Shown here one piece after another: positions 55,207-64,000 of a DNA stretch of 64,000 nucleotides. How positions within the stretch are numbered: position 1 is the stretch's first letter; each line of letters starts with the position of its first letter. The stretch comes from Gammaproteobacteria bacterium (lineage in GTDB: Bacteria; Pseudomonadota; Gammaproteobacteria; JABCZS01). A model generated the notes under the pieces. The model had not been told where the DNA came from. It saw only the letters and a list, made by a program, of their open reading frames with translations, and did no database searches. A program made the translations under genes and the position numbers. The stretch is from assembly GCA_013289605.1 (NCBI GenBank), contig JABCZS010000006.1, positions 1 to 64,000 on the forward strand. The letters are read 5' to 3'.

Positions 55207-56034
55207 TTAGTAAGTAGCAATAGGTGCAGAAATTGCAGTGGCTTGATTCAAAATATCTTTTAGACCTGCATCAATAGTGTTGTCTAGTTTGTAACCATGG
55301 ATACGCAAGGTCTCAGCGATAATTTCCTGGGTAGGGCGCGCATCTGCACGATCCTTTAATGCCATACACACCGTGCTTGCTATGTTATTTGATGCCTCAT
55401 GGGTTTTATAAACCCATCTATTAAGCGTACCCGTAGGCAGAGGTGCTTGATACCCGTCCAAATTACTAATTATTCTTGCTCGAATCCTACTATCAGCAAT
55501 CACTGCAGGGGTTTGCGAAACCAAACTCATCTCTGGCATTTTTTTTCGCATCTCGGGGTTGGCATACAAATCGCCGTAATAGGCCGCCGTAATGACTGCA
55601 TCTGTTTCATTGGCGCAATACACTACACCACCGCCATAGGTCGGCACACCCTCTGTATTAAAATTTGTAGTTTCTCGAGTGCCTATGATAACAACAGGCG
55701 GGAGGTAAGAATTCACATCACGATGAAGAACTTGGAGCACGGATTTAATATTAAATAAGGAACAGATTGTTTTTGTTATCGAATCGGGGTTAGAAGCAGC
55801 ATAGCGTGGAGGATATATAATATAGCAATCTGCTTTATCAGTGAGAATGTTAGGCTGGATGGGTCCTCTTTCTTCAAAAGAGGTAGGCAGTGTTACTGAT
55901 TTAATAGTTTTGCCTACCGGATCCGCTACGTCCCCCGCCTCTGGGGATAACGTTACTTTGCCCGTCATTTTAATTTTGAGGATATTGTAATGCATTGCTG
56001 GATCCCAAAGATTATATAGTTCTAAAGATAACAC
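55207..56034 (-). CDS. Orphan protein of unknown function
   Basis: 275 residues if the GTG at 56034 is used; ATG 55995 (MHYNILKIKMTGK) is at least as likely and gives 262. Not recognised. Alternating strands and helices (ADCYIIYPPRYAASNPDSIT, PPVVIIGTRETTNFNTEGVP, GGGVVYCANETDAVITAAYY) suggest a soluble alpha/beta protein; no signal peptide or membrane segments. Stands alone on the minus strand between the tRNA-Thr gene and the ankyrin gene. Confidence 0.6.
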   Translation of the reverse strand: MLSLELYNLWDPAMHYNILKIKMTGKVTLSPEAGDVADPVGKTIKSVTLPTSFEERGPIQPNILTDKADCYIIYPPRYAASNPDSITKTICSLFNIKSVLQVLHRDVNSYLPPVVIIGTRETTNFNTEGVPTYGGGVVYCANETDAVITAAYYGDLYANPEMRKKMPEMSLVSQTPAVIADSRIRARIISNLDGYQAPLPTGTLNRWVYKTHEASNNIASTVCMALKDRADARPTQEIIAETLRIHGYKLDNTIDAGLKDILNQATAISAPIATY

Positions 56035-56040
56035 ATAAGT

Positions 56041-56263
56041 ATGCAGTTACAGATCTAACACATTATCTTTGTTTAATCAATTAGTTCACTTAATTTATGA
56101 TTGATTGGAAGCAGGGTCGCTTTAGACGCACTAGACAGCCAATATAAAAATAGCTTAAAGATCAAGCGATTATCAGGGAATGCCTTAAATTGTCCCATGC
56201 CCCTCAAATATTAATTTAATATATTTATCAAAAGCTTAAGAGTTTTCCAGGCTCAAAAAGTGA
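56041..56263. other. AT-rich intergenic tract before the ankyrin gene
   Basis: Carries the divergent promoter region of the orphan gene and the ankyrin gene. I see no repeat or RNA structure in it beyond the ankyrin promoter. Confidence 0.5.
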
Positions 56264-56293
56264 TTGCATCCCTCCCATTAACTGTGTTAGAAT
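56264..56293 (+). promoter_or_regulatory. Promoter of the ankyrin gene, possibly leaderless
   Basis: TTGCAT (56264-56269), 18-base spacer and TAGAAT (56288-56293), then ACTTAC and the ATG at 56300. The spacing puts the transcription start at the A of the ATG, and no Shine-Dalgarno sequence is present. Confidence 0.55.
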
Positions 56294-56299
56294 ACTTAC

Positions 56300-59200
56300 A
56301 TGATTTTTAGAAAAACCCTCCAGCAACAAATCAAGCACTTAGAACGTGTTCGAATTCCTGAAATCCGACAAACACTGCGTCAAGCAAAATTAAGTGAACC
56401 GTATATTACCGATATCCTCAATGATATACAGACTACGCTGGCCTATTTAAAACATCTTGATCGTGAATACAAAGATGAGGCCACATTAGACAAACAATTA
56501 CGCTACTTATTTAAAATACGCTGGGCAGCGATTAAGAAAACCTCAGCGGCCTATGTGGAATCCCCTTTTACTCCCGCCAATCTTGCGTGTGAACAATTAG
56601 CGATCGCTATCGCAAAACCTAATGAACCCGTTGCACAAATTCTAATGCATACGATAAAAGCGAATCATTATGAAAATGCGGGGGAGAGTTTACAAAGCCT
56701 GACTGAAAATCCTGATCGCACCCTGGCCTACCATAAATTTATTATCAGTCATGATGAAAAAGCCATTATTCCGCTAAAAGATTGGGTAGGTTTGCATGAT
56801 AGACAAGAAAATAAACCTTTTTTATACCATATGTATCGCGTCAATTCTGATGGCCAATATCAAATAGATCCGACACGTTATCATGAACCACGCTATTGTG
56901 ATTCATTCGTTACGACGCGTTTATCACCCGAGGATCTGAGCAATCTTAAACAAGTTTCCGCATCTTTTGAAAAATATATTGACGGCATCATCCAATGGGA
57001 AAATAAATCCGCACAAACATTTACGCCACATTTAAGAAAACTTTGTCAAGACTGTCTGGATAATGGTGTCAGCAGTCGCAAAAAAAATGACCGAGGTGCA
57101 GCCACCGATTCAAAACCACATCCAGATGTCTACCCACTAATTCGCGAATTTCTGACGAAGTGGTTTGCATTGAGTGGCGAGGAAAGAGATAGAATTGGGG
57201 CTTTAAGAGATTCTAATACAGGATTTACTTTAAGCGATCATATCCTAGTATTTCGCTCCACCGCGGCCGCGGAAAAAACAGATAATGAACAATCTCAGCT
57301 ACCCGCACTGACCGAAGAAGAAAATCAAAAACGTATCGCTAATAATATACATACCTGCGTGGAAATCAATGCAGCAGCCGTCACGGTGATCCTCGATACG
57401 AACAGTGTCGATCTGACCCCACTCATCCCTAAACAAACCTATTTTGCCCCCCAACCCACACCGCATAACAATCGTTATCAACTGGAACAAAGCCGTTTAG
57501 CAAATAACATGGTAGCTTATGGACCGTGTTTGTATCAAGACAAAATAAATAATAAACCCCATCGATTTAATCTTTATTATCAAGCTGGGTGCATCGCAAC
57601 ACATATTCCTGAATTAAATGAAAATAACGAATTTGCGTTGCAATGTGCGCTTAATTCCGATGCCATCGATCTAGTGAAACACTTTGTTGAAAGTGTTGAT
57701 ATCAAAAAATTTGACAACTTATTATCATTTGCAGTCAAGCATAAAGATATTGATCTCATCATATTAGCCATAAAACGTGGGGTTAACCTCGATACAAAAA
57801 TTAATGCAAATGATGACACCATTCTTCATGTCGCTGCCCAAAATAACTGGGAAAATGTGATTGATGCGTGTCTTGCACAAAGCAAATTTGATATTAATGC
57901 TAGAAATACATTCATGCAGCCCCCCCTTTTTACCGCTGCAAAATTTGGGCGCACCAGCATTGTTAAAAAATTAATTCAGGCAAAAGCTGATGTGAGCTGC
58001 CACACTGAAAGCCATTTTGAAGCCCTGCATGCTGCCGTACAATATGGACATTTAAGTACTGTCGAAGCATTGATAGAAGAAGGCAAAGCGGATATCAATG
58101 CACAGTTTGAAAAACAATTGACGCCCTTGATGTATGCCATTCAATATGGGCATGTATCAATCGTTAGAGTTTTAGTTGAAAAATATCTCTGTGATATCAA
58201 TATTAGTTGTTCCATTAAATTTGTAGGACGCACTAAAAGAGATGATCGTTTTACAGCGTTGCATTATGCAGCGTACCTGGGTAATCCTGTCATTATGAAA
58301 ATTTTACTCGACGCACGTAAGATTAACGACATCGATGTATTAAATGAAGAAGGAAACACTCCCTTGCGGGTTGCTTTTGATTTTCACAATATCGAAGCGA
58401 TGAGACTGCTTATTCTTGGTGGCGCAAATTTTAGTGGACAATATAATAAAAAAAGTCTATTAGACTGGGCAATTAATTTAAATTATCGCTCTTTAATTGG
58501 TGCTATCATTCCTAAAATTAGCGCTGAGGAAAGAAAAGAATACCTTAAAAAAGCTTGCAGCAGAGGCTGGCCGCATGTTGCCAAGGCATGCTTGTCAGCT
58601 GATTTTTTTCTAGCATACCCCCCTAAGGAATTAATTGACTTACTCCTCATTGCCATAAACAAAGATCACTTTTCAGTAGCAAAAGAACTTGTATTGTCTG
58701 GGGTGAATTTAACATTAAAGCCTGATAAAAATACACTGATGCATATTTTGTTTGCTGAAGGCCAAGATGTCATCGAAGCCTGCCATAAACAAAAAGTAAA
58801 TATTAACCTTAAAAATCATCTCGGCATGACGCCATTAATGTGTACGGTTGAAAACAACCATACACACATTACAGATAAATTATTAGCCTGTGAAGATATT
58901 GATCTCACTGCCACCAACCTCGCAGGCAATAATGTCTTACATATAGCCGTCTTAAATCAAGACTTATCAGTCATAGAACATTTACTGGGCAGAAATTTAG
59001 ATTTCAATGCCAGAAATAAAAATGAGATGACTGCTTTACATATGGCTGCAAATCAACAAGACAAAGACGCGGTTGCGTTTTTACTCACTGGAGGCGCTGA
59101 TATTAATCTTAAAACAAAAACCACCCTACACAATAAATTAGGCAGTGATTGTACAGCATTACATATTGCAGCATTTCATGGTGCAACGGAAATGGTTGAA

Positions 59201-59680
59201 ACAATGCTGCAGGTTAAAACGCTTAATACGCTTGAAGATAAAAATAGCAATGGATACGATGCTTTGCATTTGGCAGCGATCAATCACCACAGTGACGTGA
59301 TCCGTCATATCGCGCCTAGGGTTTCATTTGATACGCTGATACAACATCCTAAACTACATTTAGTGTGTGCTTGTTTTACACAGGCAGAATTACTTGCAAA
59401 CTTAGGTAATCATCCGCAAAGATATGCTTTAATCCTCGCACAAAGCGAATTACTACAATTAAGAGATCAGTGGGTCAAATTGCCTAGCACAAGAACGCGT
59501 ATCGTTGATTTAGAGCGAAACATTGTTTTGCAACTAGACCGCTATAAACATCCGCCTGCACAAGGCACACAAACTCCTTTAACCACGCACGTGGCGGGCA
59601 GCGAAAATACTCTAAAAAGTTTTCGCGATAATGAGGTACCCGTTCAAAGCGGAGTAGTCATGCAAAATTCAATACATTAG
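56300..59680 (+). CDS. Large ankyrin-repeat protein, candidate host-directed effector
   Basis: 1126 residues. The first about 440 have no recognised domain (helical, charged: LRQAKLSEPYITDILNDIQT). From about 440 to 1015 lie roughly a dozen ankyrin units, some eroded: TILHVAAQNNWENVIDACLA, PPLFTAAKFGRTSIVKKLIQ, EALHAAVQYGHLSTVEALIE, TALHYAAYLGNPVIMKILLD, NVLHIAVLNQDLSVIEHLLG, TALHMAANQQDKDAVAFLLT, TALHIAAFHGATEMVETMLQ. About 110 unstructured residues follow. No signal peptide or membrane helix. Ankyrin proteins are a large class of Dot/Icm substrates in Legionella and Coxiella; secretion here is inferred. Confidence 0.9.
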   Translation: MIFRKTLQQQIKHLERVRIPEIRQTLRQAKLSEPYITDILNDIQTTLAYLKHLDREYKDEATLDKQLRYLFKIRWAAIKKTSAAYVESPFTPANLACEQLAIAIAKPNEPVAQILMHTIKANHYENAGESLQSLTENPDRTLAYHKFIISHDEKAIIPLKDWVGLHDRQENKPFLYHMYRVNSDGQYQIDPTRYHEPRYCDSFVTTRLSPEDLSNLKQVSASFEKYIDGIIQWENKSAQTFTPHLRKLCQDCLDNGVSSRKKNDRGAATDSKPHPDVYPLIREFLTKWFALSGEERDRIGALRDSNTGFTLSDHILVFRSTAAAEKTDNEQSQLPALTEEENQKRIANNIHTCVEINAAAVTVILDTNSVDLTPLIPKQTYFAPQPTPHNNRYQLEQSRLANNMVAYGPCLYQDKINNKPHRFNLYYQAGCIATHIPELNENNEFALQCALNSDAIDLVKHFVESVDIKKFDNLLSFAVKHKDIDLIILAIKRGVNLDTKINANDDTILHVAAQNNWENVIDACLAQSKFDINARNTFMQPPLFTAAKFGRTSIVKKLIQAKADVSCHTESHFEALHAAVQYGHLSTVEALIEEGKADINAQFEKQLTPLMYAIQYGHVSIVRVLVEKYLCDINISCSIKFVGRTKRDDRFTALHYAAYLGNPVIMKILLDARKINDIDVLNEEGNTPLRVAFDFHNIEAMRLLILGGANFSGQYNKKSLLDWAINLNYRSLIGAIIPKISAEERKEYLKKACSRGWPHVAKACLSADFFLAYPPKELIDLLLIAINKDHFSVAKELVLSGVNLTLKPDKNTLMHILFAEGQDVIEACHKQKVNINLKNHLGMTPLMCTVENNHTHITDKLLACEDIDLTATNLAGNNVLHIAVLNQDLSVIEHLLGRNLDFNARNKNEMTALHMAANQQDKDAVAFLLTGGADINLKTKTTLHNKLGSDCTALHIAAFHGATEMVETMLQVKTLNTLEDKNSNGYDALHLAAINHHSDVIRHIAPRVSFDTLIQHPKLHLVCACFTQAELLANLGNHPQRYALILAQSELLQLRDQWVKLPSTRTRIVDLERNIVLQLDRYKHPPAQGTQTPLTTHVAGSENTLKSFRDNEVPVQSGVVMQNSIH

Positions 59681-59698
59681 GTGTCTTACTCAGGATGG

Positions 59699-59731
59699 AA
59701 AAAGAAATAGAGACGCTAAAGCGCGTCTCTA
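59699..59731 (-). terminator. Terminator for the small coiled-coil gene
   Basis: TAGAGACGC / GCGTCTCTA form a 9-bp stem with a six-base loop, followed on the minus strand by TTTCTTTTTCC. Also lies 28 bases after the ankyrin stop and may help end that transcript. Confidence 0.65.
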
Positions 59732-59827
59732 GGAAACATTGGCATCTTACGACACACTTGTTTCAATACCACACACAACGGATTAACGAAAACTAGCGGC
59801 CACACGCAGCATGCCGCTTAAAACTCA

Positions 59828-60013
59828 TTATGCAAGGACTTTGGCATAAGCTTGATAAGTTTCGATTTCAGTGGTAATTTCATGAAATCTCAGTTCTTTC
59901 AGGCAGTTTTGCAATGCCTCTTCTTCCTTAGCCATTTTATCTTGCAACTCAGTTATGTTGCTTAAATAGTTATCAATCGCTTTTTCTAATTTTTTTACGT
60001 ATTGTTGGTCCAT
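59828..60013 (-). CDS. Small coiled-coil protein
   Basis: 61 residues from ATG 60013, with GGAGTGG upstream; an in-frame ATG at 60037 lacks a better site. Almost fully helical with heptads (VKKLEKAIDNYLSNITELQD, KMAKEEEALQNCLKELRFHE). Not recognised. Could be a chaperone-like or scaffold peptide; followed by a terminator. Confidence 0.55.
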   Translation of the reverse strand: MDQQYVKKLEKAIDNYLSNITELQDKMAKEEEALQNCLKELRFHEITTEIETYQAYAKVLA

Positions 60014-60141
60014 AACCACTCCTTCAAAATGAGCCACAATGTCATTAAAGCGTAGTGGCCTATACTATGGTAGTATGAAATTAGGCGCTGAAATCCAGCG
60101 GTCAAATTATACAGTTAGATAATTGGCCAATATGAGGACTT

Positions 60142-61332
60142 ATGCAAGCATTTAATATGACACGCACGGCATGGCTTACTTGTCTAGTCGCAGCCCTATT
60201 CCCCTTTTATTCATTTTTTCAAATGAATCTTTTTAATGTCATGGGCCCGCATTTAGTAGAGGCAAATCATTTCACGCTTTTTCAGGTCGGCCTACTCTCG
60301 GCAAGTTTTTTATATGCCCAAGCCGCACTTTTAATTATCGCGGGTTTAATTTTAGATAGATATTCTACCCGCCGCATTATTCTCATCGCGATGACGATGG
60401 TTGCAACCGGCACATTAATGTTCGCCTTCGGGCATTCCATTGGGGTATTATTTTTTGCAAGGATCCTCACCGGTTGCGCCCATGCTTTTGCAATACTGGG
60501 CTGTTTTCAACTGATAGTGCGCTACTTCCCTGTAGATAAAAACTCCCTGTTAATGGGTATAGTCATTACCATCGCGTTATGTGGTGGCCTGTGCGCACAA
60601 ACGCCCTTTTTATTAGTGGTCAATACCCTGGGCATGCATACTGCCATGTTACTCAATGCCTTATTAGGTTACGTGATCACGATACTCTTATTTGGAGTGC
60701 TTGTGGATCCGCCTCCTCAAAACGAGAACAATCGTGTTGCTATAGAAAAAATTCCTATTCTTTTACAATTAAAAACAATAATGACCACTATGCAAAATTG
60801 GTTATGTGGTTTTTATGCGAGCATCATGAGTTTTCCTTTGTTGGTATTAGGGGCGGCCTGGGGGGCATCCTATTTGGTCGATGCGCATATGATTTCCAAA
60901 CTTGAGGCAACAAGCGCCACCCTGATGATTTTTATTGGCATGATAATCGGCACCCCTATTGCAGGTGCGATTGCAGATTTTTCAAAATATAAACGAAATG
61001 TGCTTATCGCAAGTCCTGCGCTCATGGCGTTAGTATTTCTAATCATTATTTTATTTAAACCTCTGCCTTTATCTATACTCATCCTTTTATTTTTTATCAA
61101 AGGATTATTATCTGGGCCGCAAGTATTGGTTTATCCGATGATAGTGAGCAATAATAATCCGCAGCTTGCAGGCCTTGCCCTAGGGTTTTCATCCACACTG
61201 ATTATTTTATGTGGCGCGATTGCGCAAACCTTATTGAGCGGCCTTGCTGCAACCTTAGGTTTTGATTTAGCTATTTTCTTATTGCCTATGGCCTTACTGC
61301 TGTGCGTGATCCTCGCATTAAAAATAAAATAA
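60142..61332 (+). CDS. Major facilitator superfamily transporter
   Basis: 396 residues with about 12 membrane segments. Motif A-like LDRYSTRRIILIAMTMVATG (about 71-90) follows the second helix. Helices such as VGLLSASFLYAQAALLIIAG and LLSGPQVLVYPMIVSNNNP are typical. Legionellales carry many MFS proteins of this kind (Pht/nutrient type), but substrate is not readable. A start six codons later (MTRTAW) is possible. The next gene follows 14 bases after the stop, so the two are probably coexpressed. Confidence 0.88.
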   Translation: MQAFNMTRTAWLTCLVAALFPFYSFFQMNLFNVMGPHLVEANHFTLFQVGLLSASFLYAQAALLIIAGLILDRYSTRRIILIAMTMVATGTLMFAFGHSIGVLFFARILTGCAHAFAILGCFQLIVRYFPVDKNSLLMGIVITIALCGGLCAQTPFLLVVNTLGMHTAMLLNALLGYVITILLFGVLVDPPPQNENNRVAIEKIPILLQLKTIMTTMQNWLCGFYASIMSFPLLVLGAAWGASYLVDAHMISKLEATSATLMIFIGMIIGTPIAGAIADFSKYKRNVLIASPALMALVFLIIILFKPLPLSILILLFFIKGLLSGPQVLVYPMIVSNNNPQLAGLALGFSSTLIILCGAIAQTLLSGLAATLGFDLAIFLLPMALLLCVILALKIK

Positions 61333-61346
61333 AGAGGGATAAAGTA

Positions 61347-62624
61347 ATGTTACAAGAATTGACTTGGAATGAAGTACGCAATGAGGTCAAAGCCGTTAAT
61401 ATTGATTTATATCATAGTATTGAAGCCATACGTCCAGATCCTTCATTTACTTTATACAAAGTCAATTATTCTTTTGGGGATTTAATGATCAAACGGGGGC
61501 AATTACAGCTGCCTACAATAGAGGGCTTACTCTCCTTCTCAGAAGCAACACTGAATGTGAAAACGCGCAAGAACCTTGCTTATAGTCCCATTCCGTTATT
61601 ATTAGTGTTAAACAATTCCTGTGAAGTATTCATTACCAATAATGAGCGTATTATTCCTATGCATTTTGCTAAAAGTGGCGCGTTAATAGGATTGTTTGAA
61701 TCCCTGGATTATTTGAGTCATACCCAAAGTGCGCCCTTATGGGATGTCTCCGCGGGCGCCCGATCACTTTTTATGCTGCCACACATTACCGAAAAGCAAG
61801 GCATTAGCCGTTTGATGAAAGCGTATCGTCTGCCGCATAATATCCAACTCAAATCTTTAAGTGATCAATGGGAAATTTTTAAACGTATCGCGGAAAAAGA
61901 GAAAACCGCCAATCCCTGGTCTTGTGAAATTCTGCTTTTTTCAAAAAAATGGTTTGATATGGAAAAAGATCTGGCTTGGTCTGAATTTTACCGTTACGTT
62001 TTTCAATGCGGCTGGCAACGTATTCAATTTACATTCAACCAAATTGAGCGGGCATTTATTTGGCAAGCCATCATTGAAGTCGTGGAAAAGCGCAATTTAA
62101 AACCTAGGCATTATATTGCTGACACGGTGAAACATTTATTTGCGATCGCGTCGAATCGCTACCCGGGGTTTATCCCTATCGATCAGGAATACGATGCCGC
62201 ACCGATTAGGCTGTTACAAGACATATTTACCCAAGTGTATGGTTTAAAAAACTATTACCCTACGTTTATGGGTACCCGCTCATTAGATCAACTGAATGAG
62301 CAGCCGGTCTATTACTCATTAAATTTACCGACCTTGGTTGAAGGTATTCCCCCTTTAGAAAAAAAATCTAACCGCATTATGGTGGATTTACGTGAAGTCA
62401 AATTATTAATCGATACCTTTAAAGAACGTTCTTCTTTTCTTGAGCAACATCCTAAATTTAAGCATATCAAATTTGATTATTATCACACGGAAAAAGATAT
62501 TTATGGTGAAGTAAAACTAAGCGCTGAGATTGCGCTAGAAGATCATCGGTTTTTATATCCAGATCAGGAGTTTTGTATGCACAGCCCGTTTTGGCGAGGG
62601 TGCATAAAAATCAGTAATAATTAA
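61347..62624 (+). CDS. Conserved-looking protein of unknown function
   Basis: 425 residues from ATG 61347 behind GAGGG; a frame from 61302 overlaps the transporter end and lacks a ribosome-binding site. Cytosolic mixed alpha/beta protein with no signal peptide. Segments such as ITEKQGISRLMKAYRLPHNI, RHYIADTVKHLFAIASNRYP and GIPPLEKKSNRIMVDLREVK look like a folded enzyme, but I recognise no family. It ends four bases into the convergent hydrolase-like gene. Confidence 0.7.
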   Translation: MLQELTWNEVRNEVKAVNIDLYHSIEAIRPDPSFTLYKVNYSFGDLMIKRGQLQLPTIEGLLSFSEATLNVKTRKNLAYSPIPLLLVLNNSCEVFITNNERIIPMHFAKSGALIGLFESLDYLSHTQSAPLWDVSAGARSLFMLPHITEKQGISRLMKAYRLPHNIQLKSLSDQWEIFKRIAEKEKTANPWSCEILLFSKKWFDMEKDLAWSEFYRYVFQCGWQRIQFTFNQIERAFIWQAIIEVVEKRNLKPRHYIADTVKHLFAIASNRYPGFIPIDQEYDAAPIRLLQDIFTQVYGLKNYYPTFMGTRSLDQLNEQPVYYSLNLPTLVEGIPPLEKKSNRIMVDLREVKLLIDTFKERSSFLEQHPKFKHIKFDYYHTEKDIYGEVKLSAEIALEDHRFLYPDQEFCMHSPFWRGCIKISNN

Positions 62625-64000
62625 AGTTTTGCCATTACTTTAAATTGCTTGTTGTTACTAAAAGAATTATTTGGATAATCCACTAGCGTGCCTACACTGT
62701 GATCAGCTATCCATCTAGGGTGCTGAAAATTATTGATCGGCAGTTGTTGTATTTCTGGATCATTTTGTTGCAAATCACCTAATTCTGCTTGCCAGAGTCC
62801 CACCACAAAACGCTGCACCTCAGGGTCTAACATAATATTTTTCGAATCCGTTGGGTCACCGCTTTCTAATAATTTAAAACCAAATACCGCCGCGCAGGCT
62901 AATAAGCCACGTATTAGGGAAAAGGGTAACTCGGGATCAGGGGTCTCGGCGCGAGAAAAATTACAGGGCAAACCCGCTTTGATCACAAAAAGTCTATTGC
63001 CCATGCTTGTTTTGATCTCTATGTCTGACATGGTATCGATAACCACGGTCGCCCCTTTGTCAGAATCCAGTAATTTTTGGATATTTAATAAAAGCTCCGT
63101 CACTTCTTTATCCTCTGAAGTAAGACTCGCTATATGTCTATCCCAGCCATTAATGGCTAATAAATTGATTCCTTTAGTAATGTCTTGTCCAGTACAACCA
63201 AAAATATAATGAGAATTCACCATTAAATAAGATAAATTATTGGCCTTAGTCAAATTACGGGTCACAACTATGCTATTCATGACGATAGGATCTTGATCGT
63301 ACACCACTGTTTTATAACCCGCTGAAACTAAATATTTGACCAAAGCCTTACCAATTGCACCATAGCCCACTACCCCAATTACGGTCTTTTCTTTATCTAT
63401 GGTTTCAAACAAGGGTTTTAATCGCTCGAGTGCCGATCTTTGGATAAAAAGAGGTTCTAAGAGTTGCTTGGCGGCACACTGGGCCACATTAATAATCTTG
63501 ATGCGAGATTCACGCACATTCATACTGTAACGACTACTGCGGGTTTGATCCACAGCAATGACCTCGTAGTCATCTAAGGGCGGCGCGTAATCAATCACCG
63601 CAGCGCCATCCGTAAGAATCATGATCTTTTTAATGTTATTTTTTTTACAATGGTCAAGAAAGGCTTCCCAGAGTTTTTTCACATCCTGATTATGCGCTTT
63701 GACATATTCACCCAAGCGTCCCGGCTTGGTGCCATCAATAATATACAAACCTAATTGCTTGAGTATATAGGCTACCCCAGGATCAGTAGAATAGCATTTC
63801 CCCGCAAAAAACATATTTTCCGGGCGGGCGCCCATTAAGGTAAACATTTTAAATAAACTGCCGGTAGTCGGTAGTAAATGTTGAACACCTATAAACCCAA
63901 CGTCCTTCATATCAGGCAAGGTTGCCGTTTTTTTTAGGTGGGCCAGGATATTATCCAGCACAGGCAGTTCTGGAAAATAACTCCAAAGAAGCTGCGCCGT
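62621..64000 (-). CDS. S-adenosylhomocysteine-hydrolase-like protein, 5' end outside window
   Basis: At least 460 residues, open to the window edge (a GTG at 63961 is unlikely as start because the frame continues with TAQLLWSYFPELPVLDN). NAD-binding Rossmann motif TVIGVVGYGAIGKALVKYLV (about 230 from the edge), with GCTGQDITKGINL after it, resembles the AHCY NAD domain, and IIDGTKPGRLGEYVKA and LTDGAAVIDYAPP the substrate region. However the family catalytic Lys/Asp motif is not visible, so it may be an AHCY-like regulatory or side-activity enzyme rather than true SahH. Confidence 0.65.
   Translation of the reverse strand, partial: TAQLLWSYFPELPVLDNILAHLKKTATLPDMKDVGFIGVQHLLPTTGSLFKMFTLMGARPENMFFAGKCYSTDPGVAYILKQLGLYIIDGTKPGRLGEYVKAHNQDVKKLWEAFLDHCKKNNIKKIMILTDGAAVIDYAPPLDDYEVIAVDQTRSSRYSMNVRESRIKIINVAQCAAKQLLEPLFIQRSALERLKPLFETIDKEKTVIGVVGYGAIGKALVKYLVSAGYKTVVYDQDPIVMNSIVVTRNLTKANNLSYLMVNSHYIFGCTGQDITKGINLLAINGWDRHIASLTSEDKEVTELLLNIQKLLDSDKGATVVIDTMSDIEIKTSMGNRLFVIKAGLPCNFSRAETPDPELPFSLIRGLLACAAVFGFKLLESGDPTDSKNIMLDPEVQRFVVGLWQAELGDLQQNDPEIQQLPINNFQHPRWIADHSVGTLVDYPNNSFSNNKQFKVMAKL

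Overview
The window reads as a chromosome segment of a Legionellales-type gammaproteobacterium (Coxiella/Legionella/Rickettsiella-like). The evidence is gammaproteobacterial gene order (rpsF-priB-rpsR-rplI, dnaB-alr, xseA/guaB-guaA, rsmI/lpoA-yraN-diaA-dolP, queA-yajC-secD-secF, trmJ/suhB), moderate AT richness, and host-association signs: a large ankyrin-repeat protein, a PP2C-like protein with a hydrophobic tail, several orphan low-complexity proteins, and non-coding tracts full of palindromic repeats. The exact genus cannot be fixed from this sequence alone.

Layout. 1-7.8 kb, minus strand: a division/cell-wall (dcw) cluster, rsmH-ftsL-ftsI-murF-mraY-murD-ftsW, lacking mraZ and murE at their usual places. 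7.9-8.3 kb: RNase P RNA (rnpB). 8.4-10 kb: a PP2C-like phosphatase whose metal-binding VFDG element appears moved to the C-terminal side. 10-15.1 kb: rsmI divergent from lpoA-yraN-diaA-dolP and a GlcD-type FAD oxidase. 15.2-21.9 kb: an accessory region with a three-gene HTH operon; a divergent cassette of MarR-like regulator, styrene/indole-monooxygenase-like flavoprotein and haem-oxygenase-like diiron protein; then about 1.4 kb of nested inverted repeats and gene remnants; then a GIY-YIG protein and a GNAT-GrpB fusion. 21.9-27.6 kb: flavin amine oxidase, an acidic orphan, pyrF and fadE.

27.6-38.2 kb is mostly housekeeping (alr, dnaB, rplI, a DUF2232-like membrane protein, rpsR, priB, rpsF, tadA, guaA, guaB, xseA), with a large 56-bp inverted repeat beside alr. 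38.2-40.3 kb carries small membrane proteins, a HicA-like toxin/antitoxin-like pair with a clear promoter-operator, and an Asn/Ser-rich orphan. 40.3-49.1 kb: der-bamB-yfgM-hisS, pilW, ndk, iscA, iscS, trmJ and divergent suhB. 49.2-49.8 kb: an AbrB/PIN (VapBC-type) module. 49.9-54.2 kb: secF-secD-yajC-queA without tgt. 54.2-55.1 kb: tRNA-Leu(CAA), carbonic anhydrase, tRNA-Thr(TGT). 55.2-64 kb: an orphan protein, the ankyrin protein, an MFS transporter, a conserved unknown and an S-adenosylhomocysteine-hydrolase-like protein cut by the window end.

The strongest candidates for something undescribed are the regulator-flavoprotein-diiron cassette (16.3-18.7 kb), which looks like a minimal oxidative biosynthesis or modification operon; the motif-permuted PP2C protein; the four-copy alternating palindrome at 18.8-19.05 kb; and two genes (rsmH and the ankyrin gene) whose predicted -10 box ends exactly six bases before the ATG, suggesting leaderless transcripts.
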